From Limnoperna fortunei (lineage: Eukaryota > Mollusca > Bivalvia > Mytilida > Modiolidae), in NCBI GenBank assembly GCA_944474755.1, contig OX104113.1:18167563-18231562 (forward strand): a stretch of DNA of 64,000 nt, read 5' to 3'. Each line of letters opens with the position of its first letter. Position 1 is the first letter of the stretch. This document shows, one piece after another, positions 26,866 through 38,690 of this stretch. The notes beneath the pieces were generated by a model. The model was not told the origin of the DNA. It worked only from the letters and a program-made list of their open reading frames with translations, and made no database searches. The translations under genes and the position numbers were made by a program.

Positions 26866-28334
26866 CACGAGGAGTTGTAGTCGTTCGCTCATTGGCTCCT
26901 TTCTTGTCCATAACTTTATGACAAATATCTTAACAAGCCAACCTAGAAATTATTATGAAATTCGTTGCTTTAAGAAACAAAACTTGTAAAAATAAATAGA
27001 ACGATTTTCCATCCAAATTTTTTTATTATAACTTAAACTCAGACGTATTGAACTGTTTGGACATCTGATTCTGTTAACAAACAATTAAGTAATTGAATTG
27101 TTATAAGCACGTATGGGTAAAGCGTCGTCTGCTGATTTGATATACGTCATTACGCCTATTCTCGGTATATTTTGATGATTTACTTTATATATCGAAATTA
27201 TTCTGTGGTGATTTAATTTTACATCTAGTTTAGCTGTACAATTTATATAACTTCGTAGTTCTAATGCTATATAAAAGCAACAAACTTAATCAGAATTCCA
27301 TTTACTGCATGTAATATGTCGTAAAATCACTAAATATTTGCCACCGTCAATTGCAGTAAGTGTGAACCGTTTATTTGACAGTCTGTAATTGTACATCGCA
27401 TGAATATTTAATGAATGTCTTTAGGGTCATAATAGTCAGACAACAAATTGTATCAAATGCACAGACATACAAGTACCGTACATTTATTATTGCTAATGGT
27501 TTATCTTTCCTCGTATAAAACAATTAACAAAAGAAACTGGTCTGTACAACTTCCTCCTCATTTGTTTTGTAAAGATAAAACGAAGGTGTTTGTAGAAATT
27601 GAAATGGTAGTCTTTAGGTGTAAAAATCGTTATTTAGAAAGAACTATAAAATGAGGACCTTATGTTATTTCAGAATTTCTCTGTCGTTGTGAGTATATAC
27701 ATGTAAATTGAGCGTAAATTGATTAAACAAGTTATGTGTATATCAATACAACGAACGTTTTATCATTACGTGACTCTCAGAATAATTTATATTTGACATT
27801 TTGTTTTCTGAGTGCTTGTGCATATTTCAATATTTCAATATCAATATGACCACCATAATAAACTTGACAACCGATCGAGACTTTATATGTGTAATTTTAT
27901 TGCTATATGTGACCGAGACACATTCAGTGGCTGTAAAAATTATAATATTTTGGATGTTATTACTGTTTAACATGTAAAGAGAGTCGTTCAATCACTATTT
28001 ATGACAAATGGCTTATTTAAGCAAACTAATAAGCCTTTCGCCTTAGTCTTTAGACATCAGTCAGGATACATCCAGATCTTAAAATAGAAATTGATTGTTG
28101 CATTTATATCCCAAACATTGGTGGGCTTTGACTTATTTATGACATTATTTAAATCCTATCTATATAAAAAACGAAAACCTATATAGTCAGATATCCTTTA
28201 GCTTGCCTTATTAATCTTTATTTTGTATTATTGTAAGTTCGTGTAGAAACAATGAAACAATTAGCCAAGTCCATTAACTTAATTATCATCTCTACTACAT
28301 AAAGTTTCCGTGAAATAAAGGCAATGACAGAAGG

Positions 28335-28475
28335 TACCAGGTATGTGTTCAATCCACAGAGCTGCCCACCGATGTATGTGAGGCCCCTCGCGTTGAGGGT
28401 TCACACTTCATAATTAGAAATGCCCAATACCGGACCAAACTGTGTGGGTAGCGTGTTTGGAGAGTCACAAATTGC
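28335..28475 (-). repeat. Dispersed repeat family T
   Basis: Read on the minus strand: CTCTCCAAACACGCTACCCA at one end and GGCAGCTCTGTGGATTGAAC towards the other. These correspond to the blocks of the copies at 20488 and 46793. The patch is clearly richer in G+C than its flanks. Confidence 0.5.
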
Positions 28476-30969
28476 TTTCACTATAAAGACCCACTTTGCA
28501 TAGTCGACAACAAATAGGCTGATTATATTTGCTGCAAAAGACTTCACTGTTTGGGACAAACTTTATGTCCGATAATCCATATCTTTTCCATGGCAGGCGA
28601 AATGTGTTCCCATTGATGTATTGTTAAATATGGATAAAATATTGCTCACTGTATGTTGAGCAACCATTCAACACATCAATTGTAATATTCTAATAAATGA
28701 TGAAGGTTGACTAAATGTTTGATCATTACAAATTTAACGAAACATCCAGATATGTCTCTTGTTGATTATGTTGTATGTTTATTCCTACAATGCCCACAAT
28801 GCAATTGTGAACCTTGTTTGATATAAGGACTGTAAAAGGTTAGGGTTAAAACGTTACACTTAGTGTCTTTTTGTATAACGGCGATAAAAGTAGATAAGTT
28901 AATTTCAAAATATGCAAAATTGATAGGAAAAGTTTGAGTGCGGAAATGTTTGACATAATTATAACATCTTTCCAAATTTCAGTTCAAGATCAGGCAGCTG
29001 CTATGAAGATAATAACATTAAGGGTTATGTAACCACTGGAAGATTTAAAAAGTAATGACACGTGTCATAAATATAAACATCACGGCAAAAATGTTCCGTT
29101 AAATTGGAAAATATTTTTTTCAGTTCTTTTGTGTATTTGATTTGAAAGATGAGCTTCCATTAAGAGACTCTAATTACAAGTTATAAAACTTCCTACTAAT
29201 ATCGTCTCCATTGTAGTTAATACAATTTTTTGATATTTGAGATGCATTCAGCGACGAAAATGCGAATGCTAATTTGCGTTTACGTAGTCTTTATTAAATT
29301 TGCTCTACAGCTTTTATTCCACTTCAACTGAAATACTCTTAGTTATTTCCATAAATTGGTGCCTGTCGTCTTTTTAGTATCTTGGTAACTTGGCACGTTC
29401 ATGTAGAAAGCTTTTTATTTTGATCTAAAATTATCAGGCCTTAACATTGAGTGCGCAAACTGTACGTAGTACAAGGACAACTTAATAATTTTCTACTTAA
29501 GTTTTACTAAGACGAAAAATATGCAAATATATAGAAACGAGATTTAATATCATTATAAGTACTACAAATAAACGCCATTTCCTGTTGGGGATAATATATA
29601 TAAATGTTTGCCTTTTTATTGAATGTGTAAATGGGACGACAATTGCATAACGAATGTATGTTCACATGGTGAGATTCTAATCTGACTACACTAGTTAGTA
29701 ATGTTTCGCGTGAAGCCATAAATCATGAAGTTGAGTTATAAATTTTGTTATCCTTGATAATTTAGAGATCGAGCCCAATGGCTTACTTACCGACAGGGAA
29801 TAGGCAAGGACAAGAATTATCGTAAATTAATGTGCTCATGTCCTTCAGTAATATTCTTTTATGTAAAAAATATGTAAAAAAAATATATATATTTTGTGTA
29901 AAGACACATGAGACATTTCAGATTATCATTACAATGCTCTGGTGTTTTTACATTGTTATAAACGATCAAGTTTTCTACTACTTTTCTATAGCTTCTATTT
30001 TGGTATCAAAACATTTTGTTTACTGACACTGAAATTGATGACGATTATAAAAGACTTCATGCTGTAAGTTTGAATTTAATGAGAAAGAACATTTGACATA
30101 TTGTTTATATAACTAAAAGAAACATATTTGCCTTTTAGCGTCTTGTTGTGAGCTAGTTTATTCATACATGTTTTAATCTATTATTTGTTTAAAATATTTA
30201 ATAAAATTTTATTAAATTTACAAAACGTGGGAGCAGTATAAATACCATACCCCTTTTTAAGGTCTTTCCCATCCAATTATTAACGTTTATATTATTCAAA
30301 ATATTTTCATATTTAAACACGATATTTCGAGATTCCCTAAATGCCTTTGAAAATTATGATCGCCGTAAATTCTATAATACATAAATACATTAACGTCAAT
30401 TTAAGACTTCGCGAATAAGGCCTGGAAATTCTCGAGACTTAATCGTTTCACCAACAATACATCAAAATTTGCTGCGTTTTGGAATAGAACACTTGCCTCC
30501 CTGGCCGCGGGATTTTGCCTTATTGTATCACTTTATTTAGATATTGTTGCATGTCTAGCTGTGTTACAGAATCCTTTTAATATGAGTGTTGTTGTGGTAT
30601 TACAATTACGACAGAGAGCTAAAATTCCTTTAACCGTTTCACCCTACCACATGTTTAATGGAATTGTTTCTATCCAGTTCTTTATGCCGTTAAATAAGCT
30701 CTTTCTGTTAGCAGTATTGATTTTTCTGTTTTGTGATTTTTTGTTTTGTGTTATAGCTAAGAATAGAAATTTGGTTCTTGTTTAATAGAATTGTGAGGTT
30801 TGTGTTGAGGTTATCTACTCACTATACATGATAAAAAGAGAACCCTTTTGGTAGTTTTTAGTTTGTTTACTAAAATCCTATACTCTAATGTAATATCCAA
30901 CTATTTCACTTAGTTATGAGTAAAACCTTTTGCGCTTGGACGCAATAAATTAAAGTTTTTTGTAACATT
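28476..30969. other. AT-rich intergenic DNA, nothing recognised
   Basis: No feature can be supported. The 74-residue frame at 30561-30785 is hydrophobic and T-rich without a family match that I know. Confidence 0.5.
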
Positions 30970-31170
30970 TAGTATCAGGAGCTGATTACCGTTTAGGAGC
31001 ACATGATTTATGAGCCAATTGTTAGTGGGGTTCGTCTTATTAATCGTAGGTGTTTATGGTGTTTTTTGTTATCTCGTTAATCGGTTCTGTATCTTTTTTA
31101 AAATTGTTTTTGACGCTTTTGTTTTGAAATATAGATTTTTTTATCATATTTTTATATCATTTCGAAGAAT
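30970..31170 (+). mobile_element. Possible retroelement 3' tail
   Basis: GGAGCACATGATTTATGAGC followed by GTTAGTGGGGTTCGTCTTAT and long T/G-rich sequence resembles tails that commonly end mollusc retroelement copies (GGAGCAC..GGGGTTCGT..). The 76-residue ORF here is a by-product of T-rich sequence. Confidence 0.35.
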
Positions 31171-31668
31171 GTACCACCAAAATCAAATACCTAGTAATGA
31201 CACAAAGGATCGCTTTATTTTGTCAGGTTCAAGATCATAGCAAAACGATTTAATTTGTCAGGTTTACGTTGCCGTTCATTTAATGTTACAATGGCAAAGC
31301 CCAGTCTGAAAAAATAAGCTTTTTTTTCTTTTTGACATTTAAATACCATTTTATTGGTAAAGTTTAATTTTCGCAACCGATTATAGTGATCATAGCAAAA
31401 CGCAGCAGTTGATTAATGGATAACTGGATAAGAAACGAAGATTGATTAGTTGGTGTTTTACTTAAGCAAGCAATATTTCAGATATATTCAGAACAATTTT
31501 AAAGTTTATAATTTCTTACAAAAAAACAATTACCGCTCTATTTAAATATACTAAAACCGATGTCTCATGCAATAGTACGAGGATATGTACACATAAAAAT
31601 AATAAATTTATTAAAAATTATAAAAGAGAAAAAATGGCATATCTATGAGTTGTATTTTGGCATACAAA

Positions 31669-31990
31669 TTAATTTCCTTTAAAACTGTTGTCGCCAGCGA
31701 CATTTGTAAATACATTGGAATAAGATGTAACAGTATAAAAACGTTCTCGAATGTAGGCCACGTCAACGCAGTTCATCAAGACATGCTTGATGGTATAGGG
31801 AGTGTTGCATGGCACACACTCGGGTCGTGGCTCTTCCTGGTCCCTACGACTTCTAAAAATAATAAAACTTGTTTGGCGAAGCAGAGGTTGGATATCATGA
31901 AGTGATATCAGCGGCAGAAGCAACTGTCTTTCGATCCATCTGTATATATTGTGCTGTGCTCAGAATAGTTTAATGTTATTTTTGCAATGT
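31669..31990 (-). pseudogene. LINE-type retrotransposon C-terminal remnant
   Basis: The minus-strand frame ending at 31669 reads SRRDQEEPRPECVPCNTPYT, then IKHVLMNCVDVAYIRERFY. The C..C....H....C pattern followed by (I/V)R..FY is typical of the C-terminal zinc-knuckle region after RNase H in LINE polyproteins of molluscs and arthropods. The usual block between the RRD motif and the Cys cluster (normally with RIGHT..TH) is deleted. Upstream sequence to about 31990 is degraded, with a stop just before the 84-residue frame. Confidence 0.65.
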
Positions 31991-33119
31991 GTTGCTTAAT
32001 AATTAAAGACTTTGTTTAGGAATTTTTATGCATTCTCAAATCGTAAATAAATGCATATTTGTGGTTCAACTAAGGAGGATTATGTGGAATTTCGGGGTTA
32101 TTTCATTGAAATTTATACCAGAATTTTCCAATTGAGATTTTATTCTTCAGCCAAAAGTTTGAATTTTATTTGATGTTCTTCAAAAATCTTCACGTAAAGA
32201 GGTTTGAAAACACAGTCGTGCGCAAGATTGCAAGGATAAGCCTTTAATTTGGTTGCATATACTAAACCGAGCTTAATTCTCCTTTGATACAAAGAAAAGT
32301 TGAATTTTCGGACTACAGATCCCTTTTCAGTTTATTACTTTATAATTAATGTTAAAAAGATAATTTCATTTTTATTTAAGAAAATGGAACCTTTGGCGGT
32401 TTAAAATAATGATGCCAGAACAAAAATAGGCAAATTCATTTACTTCCGTCTAGAGTCATACAAAACAAAGTAATACTTTAGAGCTGCTATCTATAGGAAA
32501 TCACTTTTTGAATGAGACTTTTGATCTCAGAAGCATACATATTCAGTGTAAAATATTTGAAATAATGTAACTTACTATAAAAATTATTGCTGTTATCTTT
32601 GTTTCACGATTAATTTACCTAATTACTTATTGTGTACGCATACAACATGACTTGTCATCTAATTAATTCACTGTAATAATATATCCGTCTATACAAAAGC
32701 AGGGTTTGAAACACTTACGCTATCTTATTTATTTGCATGTAGAATTAGATACGATCCCATAACTTATTTTTTCGACTTTTCTGTATACTTTGTGTCTTGT
32801 TAGTTGAGGCTGAGGCATCACTAGATTTCATAAAAGCAAGATAAAACATTAGGTACATATTATATTAATTATTCATAGTTCTTCGTAATTCTTCAATCTT
32901 CAATTTGACATTAATAATTTTGCAGATTTGTTAGTATGATAAATAATACGTGTTTATTTTCGAATGTAGCCTTAGAAATAGTAGTGCACGTGTTCAAACT
33001 GTATTAAGATCATTATTGTGTTTATTATGTCATTTTATACGTTGTGCTTTTTATAGGTAAATTTATTAATAAACTGCTTTACATTTCTAACTACACCATA
33101 CTCTTTAAAACTAATAAAA
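31991..33119. other. AT-rich intergenic DNA between two retroelement remnants
   Basis: No gene or repeat is recognised. It separates the LINE remnant from the RT element tail. Confidence 0.5.
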
Positions 33120-34940
33120 CTTATTCGGATATAGACAAACACAACACAAAAACCAAAAACATAAAACACATAGAGTAACCCGAACTCAATAAAAACCATG
33201 GATGCACACAGGTGCTCCGGACAAGTAAGCAGTGCCTGCCTCTAATTAGACACCCGTCGAATTACTCATTGTCTTGTCTAGGGAAAAGTCAAATCCATGA
33301 ATAGGAAACACTACCTATGACTTAGCGAAAATATCAGATCGTATTTGAGACACTGATTTCCCATAACGATCAATTAAGTCGTGGTGCCGACCATAGAACT
33401 TCTGAAGAGATAACATCAACCTAGATACAGCAAACCCTTGTTTGAGTAGTTTAGCAGTCAACAGCAGTGATCGGTCTAGAAAATCGGAATAACGATCGCA
33501 GGATCTAAAATAACGTATAGTTGTAAAATGTACACACCATACACTGGAGCTGCTGGAATGTTGCTGTCGATGAACGGGAAGCTGACAATTGGAAAGTTGA
33601 AGTCATCACGTTTGTCGTAGAGTCTAGTTTGTAGTTTTCCTGAGTCTATTTCTAGAAGTAGATCTAAGTAGGAGGCTGACCTTAGTGTATTGGTGGTGTC
33701 TTTAATTTCAAGCTCGCTAGGGTAAATTGAATGTAAATAGTCACCAAATTTAGCATTATTGAGGGACAAAACATCATAAATATAGCCTCATTAGAGTACA
33801 AAAACAGGTCGGCGAGGAGAGGAGCACAATTAGTACCAATTGGAATACCAACAGTCTGTTGAAAAATGTCCTCCAAACATGATGAATATGTTGTCAATAA
33901 GAAAATTAACATGTGACAGATTTGGTCAGTATATTTAGTAATAGATTTGGAGCCACTGATGACGAAGTAAGTTCTGGCATGACTAATTACCAGGTATTTA
34001 TATCGTCTGTTTTCGTTTTTCTTGAAAAAGCAGCATTTTATAAGATCTTTAAGAATGGTTTTAAGCTGCGTATGAGAGATGACCGTATACAGTGTCAACA
34101 AATTTTATGTTTTCATGCCGTTACAGTGGGAAGGAGATCCAGACCTCAAGATGTCTCTGAGTCTTTTGAATTTTTTAATATCCACATTTAATTTATTCCA
34201 CTTCTGGAGTAGAAAGTGTCACTGAATTTTTAAGTCCCGTTTTACTGTTGTTAAAATATTGGTCAGGTAGTACACTTAGACGATCCTGCTATGAAACGCT
34301 GTTTGTGTGGATTTTTGTGAAATTTTGAAATCCAATACAATAAAGGGAGATCACAATCTTCGACTCTGATTTTGAGATCAAAGGATGCCAATACCGATTT
34401 GTGATTTTCAATAATCTCTTTTTTTAAAAGCGCAGTGAATGTGTAAGTAGGATTGCCAAGTGAACTGTCCATGCCTAACTCATTAATTAAACAATCTATG
34501 TAATGTTTTTTGCAGATACAAATTGTTGTTAGGGACCTTATCTGCTGGTACAACAACATATTTGTCATGAATCTCAGACAAAGTTTATGAGCATCAAGAT
34601 TTTTTAAAATTGATGATGCTTTAGTACTCATAGACCTTCTACAACGACTTATTCTTATTTGAATCAATGACCTCAAGGCCTTTACCCACTCGGACAACGT
34701 ATCAACCTCCTGGTTCTCTTGCTTCGCCCATTTACTGGCATAGTCCTCATAGTCCTCTATTGAATCCATCAATAATTTAAAGTTATAATTCCAGTTGATG
34801 GATTTACGTTCACGGTACTTAGGTTTTTTGAACAAAATATATAGATAGAGGTATAATAGGAATGGATTTGATTTTGAAGTATGGTGGAATTTTGGAAGTA
34901 ACAGACTTGTGATGCAAGATATTACCAAGATTGGTAGCAT
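33120..34940 (-). pseudogene. Degenerate reverse-transcriptase retroelement, longest copy
   Basis: The minus strand carries, in shifting frames, a protein seen in many invertebrate retroelements. An N-terminal part is KYRERKSINWNYNF with YASKWAKQENQEVDTLSEW. The palm region follows: LPLLYWISKFHKNPHKQRFI, then QTVGIPIGTNCAPLLADLF. Next come SLNNAKFGDYLHSIYPSELE, LYDKRDDFNFPIV and, after another frame change, FYGRHHDLIDRYGKSVSQIR (about 33340-33400). A 3' tail with GCACCTGTGTGCATCC runs to about 33120. At least four frame breaks separate the pieces. The stretch that should hold the (Y/F)xDD catalytic box, between the GTNCAP block and SLNN, is missing. It is therefore dead. The exact class (Penelope-like or another RT group) is not settled from sequence alone. 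Confidence 0.85.
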
Positions 34941-36699
34941 CTATTCCTTTGTTAGCAAAAAGTAAAGAAAGAAAGGAACGAGGTTAACAAGTTAACAAAC
35001 GTAAATAAATTAATTTAATTAAATAAGTAGAACGAGATCTGAAGGGAATTATTGCACTTTATATGGACCAATGTCGATTCTGACAGTAACCAAACAGCAG
35101 CAGTGTATTCTTTACAAAATTAAAAACACTAATGTAATATTTACTGATTTATTGGTCTAGGTTACCTGCGTCAATAGTATTAATAGCAAATTAGATTTGG
35201 ACGAAAAGCGCATATGGTGATGCAAGTTTTATAATAAATATATCTTTGATGACATTTAATTTCCACCTGATGCTCAAAGCATATACTACAAAAACTATTA
35301 CATGCAAAGGATTCTCGGATCTCATTGTTTCAGTACGTTTGTTTAGTTTATAGGAAGCTAGAGAATTGTTACAATTCTTGCATAAATTTTGTTATAATGG
35401 TTTTAGTTTATTATGTTAAAAATAAATCCCAGTAGCACGTTCACAAGTGATAAAACAATTTTAGAGTGTTCTATTTCGAACCTGCTTTTACATTTTAACA
35501 CTATATTAAGGGATCCGCAACATCCGACCTTTGGTCAGAAAACAGACATCCATTTCAATTAAGATTGGAGTCCAGCACACTCTACCCACAGCTAAACTCG
35601 GTGTTGAAAGGCACGTGATCACCAGTATATAGCTAACTACCTTAACCACTATAACAATGCGTTATTGGTTGGGTAAAAGTTTTGCAACATTTGATCGCAG
35701 CTACAATCATATCGAGGTCGATACAAAGTGTACAATGGTATTTTTGGACCACTGCTCATTTTGTGATCAGAGTATTGACTTGATACCAATTTATACCAAT
35801 ATTCTATTTTTATTAAAATGTAATTTGGGACTCTAGCCGACGTTATCAAATACAAGACAGAAATATCCCACAACTCAATGTCAGAGCATACTTGCATATG
35901 CAATCAAATTCATGAAGTGGTATCTTAACAAGAACGACAGCATGAATGACATGTGATCGTTTTATCACTTAGAAAGCATACAGATTTACTGCAAAGACCT
36001 AAGAATAAAGGTACTTTTTAGATAAAATCACTGTTATTGTCATTTCATTGTCATCTTTGCTTAATACGTAATAGTATTGTGCCAGCGTAAAGCATGACTT
36101 GTCACATCATTAGCTGATAGGAATGGTATAACGGGGTAATACAATATAGCTAATTTTACAACAGAAACGAATCGGTTATGCTTTATTACGGGGGTTATCT
36201 AAAAAAACTAAAAGAAAGATGCCAGCAACCTTTTATTTTCTATTTATTTTCAGTGCTTAACAGAAAAGAAGCAGACAAAACATTCTGAAAAATCAATTAC
36301 AAGAGACCTTTAAAAGTTCTGGAAATTTAAAGGTCAATAACCGGAATATTAGCATTTCTAGCATGCGAGTATATTAGGTACTAGAACTCAACTATAAAAA
36401 CGTGGAGAAAATTTCTTTACTTTAAAGTGTCGAGAATACTTAACCTTTCAAAACATCCAAATTAAGCATCGATCATGAGTGGATTTGTTTTATTTTGACT
36501 TCAGTATTATTTGTTTGTAGATCAACTGTTAAACCCATGTAATAGTAATTACACGAGATATTTGCATCGTAGGTAAATTGTATAGGAAACCTTAGATTTT
36601 ATTAAAGATGTATTATTCGAGTTATTTTAAATGCAACTTACGCAATACAAGTTTTATTTAGTGCATTGTACAAAAGACTTCCAAAATGTCTAATGTTAG
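34941..36699. other. Intergenic DNA, only the family G 3' fragment recognised
   Basis: Apart from 35535-35645 I see nothing to annotate. The 84-residue frame at 35649-35903 begins next to that repeat and has no motif. Confidence 0.5.
35535..35645 (+). repeat. Family G repeat, 3' part only
   Basis: TCAATTAAGATTGGAGTCCA is followed by GTGTTGAAAGGCACGTGATC and ACTACCTTAACCACTAT. The first part overlaps the end of the 26685 copy. The second part is the usual 3' end of the family as I recall it. Confidence 0.5.
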
Positions 36700-37010
36700 T
36701 CTTAAACACAAACTGTGACAGAAACAAAACGAAAATGAGTAACCCGATTTAAAAAGCGCTGGTGCACTCGAGTGTTACGGATAACTAAGCAGTGCAACCG
36801 GTCGAGTTACTCGTTTGTCTTGTCTATGAAAGTCATATCTATGAAGAGGAAAGATTACCCATAACTTAGCATATATTCATGATTGTATTTGGGAGATAAA
36901 TTTTCATACCGATAAAAAAAGTCGTGGTGACGACCATGGAACTTCGAACAGATAGGTACAGTTACTCGGTTCGAGTACTGAATAGTCGACAGCATTGTCC
37001 GGTCAGCTTA
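36700..37010 (-). mobile_element. 3' part of the RT retroelement lineage
   Basis: GAGTAACCCGA, CTAAGCAGTGCAACCGGTCG, ACTCGTTTGTCTTGTCTATG and GTCGTGGTGACGACCATGGA are degraded versions of the matching stretches at 33170-33480. It lies immediately next to another copy in the same orientation. Confidence 0.7.
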
Positions 37011-37059
37011 AAGCTTACAACATATCGGAAAATGTAAAAAAAAAGAAATGAAAACAACA

Positions 37060-37530
37060 GGACAGTGACAAAATCCGGAGTGAGACATACACAACAAAAA
37101 GAAGAAACGATAATGAACAACAAAAACATGCAAAATGAATAAGATAACATGGTTCGCTCAGGTGCTCCGCACGACTTACCAGTGCTAATACGAAACCCGT
37201 CAAGTTACTTATAGTGATGTCCGTGAAAAAGTCACATCTAGAAATAGGAAAACCTACCTAGCTAGTATATAAATCCCTGCTAAGTCTAGAAAAGAAGTCA
37301 GAATACACATCGCAAGATCTAGTTTATCGTGCGAGTTGTGAAATTTAAGCGCCTACACAGGAGCTGATTGACGGTAAGTTGAAAACTTAGAAGTTAGTCA
37401 TCACGCTTGTCGCAGTGTTTGTAGTTTTCCACTTGATTTTATCCTAAGGAGAAGGGCTGGGTAAGTAGACGACGTGATTGAATTGGTAACGTCCTTAATT
37501 TTGAGCCTCCCAAGATAAATAAAATATAAG
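37060..37530 (-). mobile_element. RT retroelement fragment, tandem neighbour of the previous copy
   Basis: The minus strand translates to LGRLKIKDVTNSI and LLLRIKSSGKLQTL, the family's LEIKDTT...LLLEIDS.GKLQT block. Tail sequence (GGTGCTCCGCACGACTTACC on plus) follows at 37150-37200. The middle is deleted. Confidence 0.7.
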
Positions 37531-37629
37531 TAGACGATAAACATCGTATTCACATATATGTAAAGAAACATGTATTCTATAGTAGTACCTCTCTTAAACC
37601 ATGGACTGTTAATGTATAATTCAAAATAG

Positions 37630-37896
37630 ATGGCATTAAAAGCAGCTACGAATAAGAGTTCGTTTTTGACATACAAATATGACTCTTCTCCACCTCTCCC
37701 CGGTAACATTTCATGTTTAAAGAGTTACAAGTTTATTCCTGGAGCTAAACTCTCATTACTTATTCGAGTATTATGCATATTGTCGCCTGAAGGAAATAAA
37801 CTTGACATATCACCAATAGAAAAGCAACAGCTGCTTTTAATGATAGAAACAGCTTATCCCTCTGGAGCACTTGGTTTCACTTATGATTTTAATTAA
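37630..37896 (+). CDS. Exon-like ORF of 88 residues, possible terminal exon, unknown family
   Basis: I do not recognise a family with certainty. The ORF begins ATG directly after TTCAAAATAG, which could be either an in-frame stop or a weak splice acceptor. It ends TTAATTAA. The protein is soluble-looking, with mixed charged and hydrophobic residues. It has a segment FIPGAKLSLLIRVLCILSPE, then an amphipathic ISPIEKQQLLLMIETAYPSG and the C-terminus ALGFTYDFN. Codon use is balanced and G+C is higher than in the flanks. Both points argue for real or recently real coding sequence. The left side is retroelement debris up to about 37530 and the right side is unique AT-rich DNA. It may be the last exon of a plus-strand gene whose other exons I cannot find, a small single-exon gene, or a processed fragment. 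Confidence 0.45.
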   Translation: MALKAATNKSSFLTYKYDSSPPLPGNISCLKSYKFIPGAKLSLLIRVLCILSPEGNKLDISPIEKQQLLLMIETAYPSGALGFTYDFN

Positions 37897-38690
37897 CGTT
37901 CTTTTTTCTCAATTTGTAGCTTTCCTGTTCATTGACAACCTGTCTTTCAGATGTGAGTCTTGGTCTAGTCCATTTGTTAATTTGCCATTTGTCCCATTTC
38001 CCTCTAATTTTTAGCAATTATTAAAATTTAATATACATGTAATGCCCTTTCTAGGAAAAAATTATAAAAATAAATAAACACTATTTTAACCTTTTTTTTT
38101 ATGTTTCAAAGGACAAACTGAAGCTAAGATACAGCAATAAATGGTAATAGGCAGGCATACAGTCTCATAATAAAATTTTAAATGTGTTCCAAAGTTATTG
38201 TAAATGACATATACTAGTGGATTGCACAAATCTTATTACCCCATAGACTATCTAGGAAAAAGATACATACAAAAAGCAAAGATGTAAATTAATCCATCTA
38301 AGTTCAACACAATAGGATAAAAAAGATTTCCAAATATTTTAAAATGAAAACCATGTTAACACTATGACTAGAGTAAAGATTTTTTTTAATACAAAACTTC
38401 AAAGTCACACCATTTTTTAACAAGTAATAAAGGAGTAGTTCACTGTTGCCAGACATGACTTCACAAACTAAATCTTGGTAGCAAGGCAGGTGATGCTTGA
38501 CCTAAAACACACCAGATCTCACTTCTTTAACAGACATTAAATAGTGTGTTCTGCTTTATTTTCCTAGTTTTGTACAGTTTTTCACATTAACTTTACCTTT
38601 GAATAATTTTCTTTTTTTAATAGCATCACTTGAAATGTGGCCTTATGACAAGGCTCGCCTTTGGTAAGTAAATTTTGTGATAAATATAAA

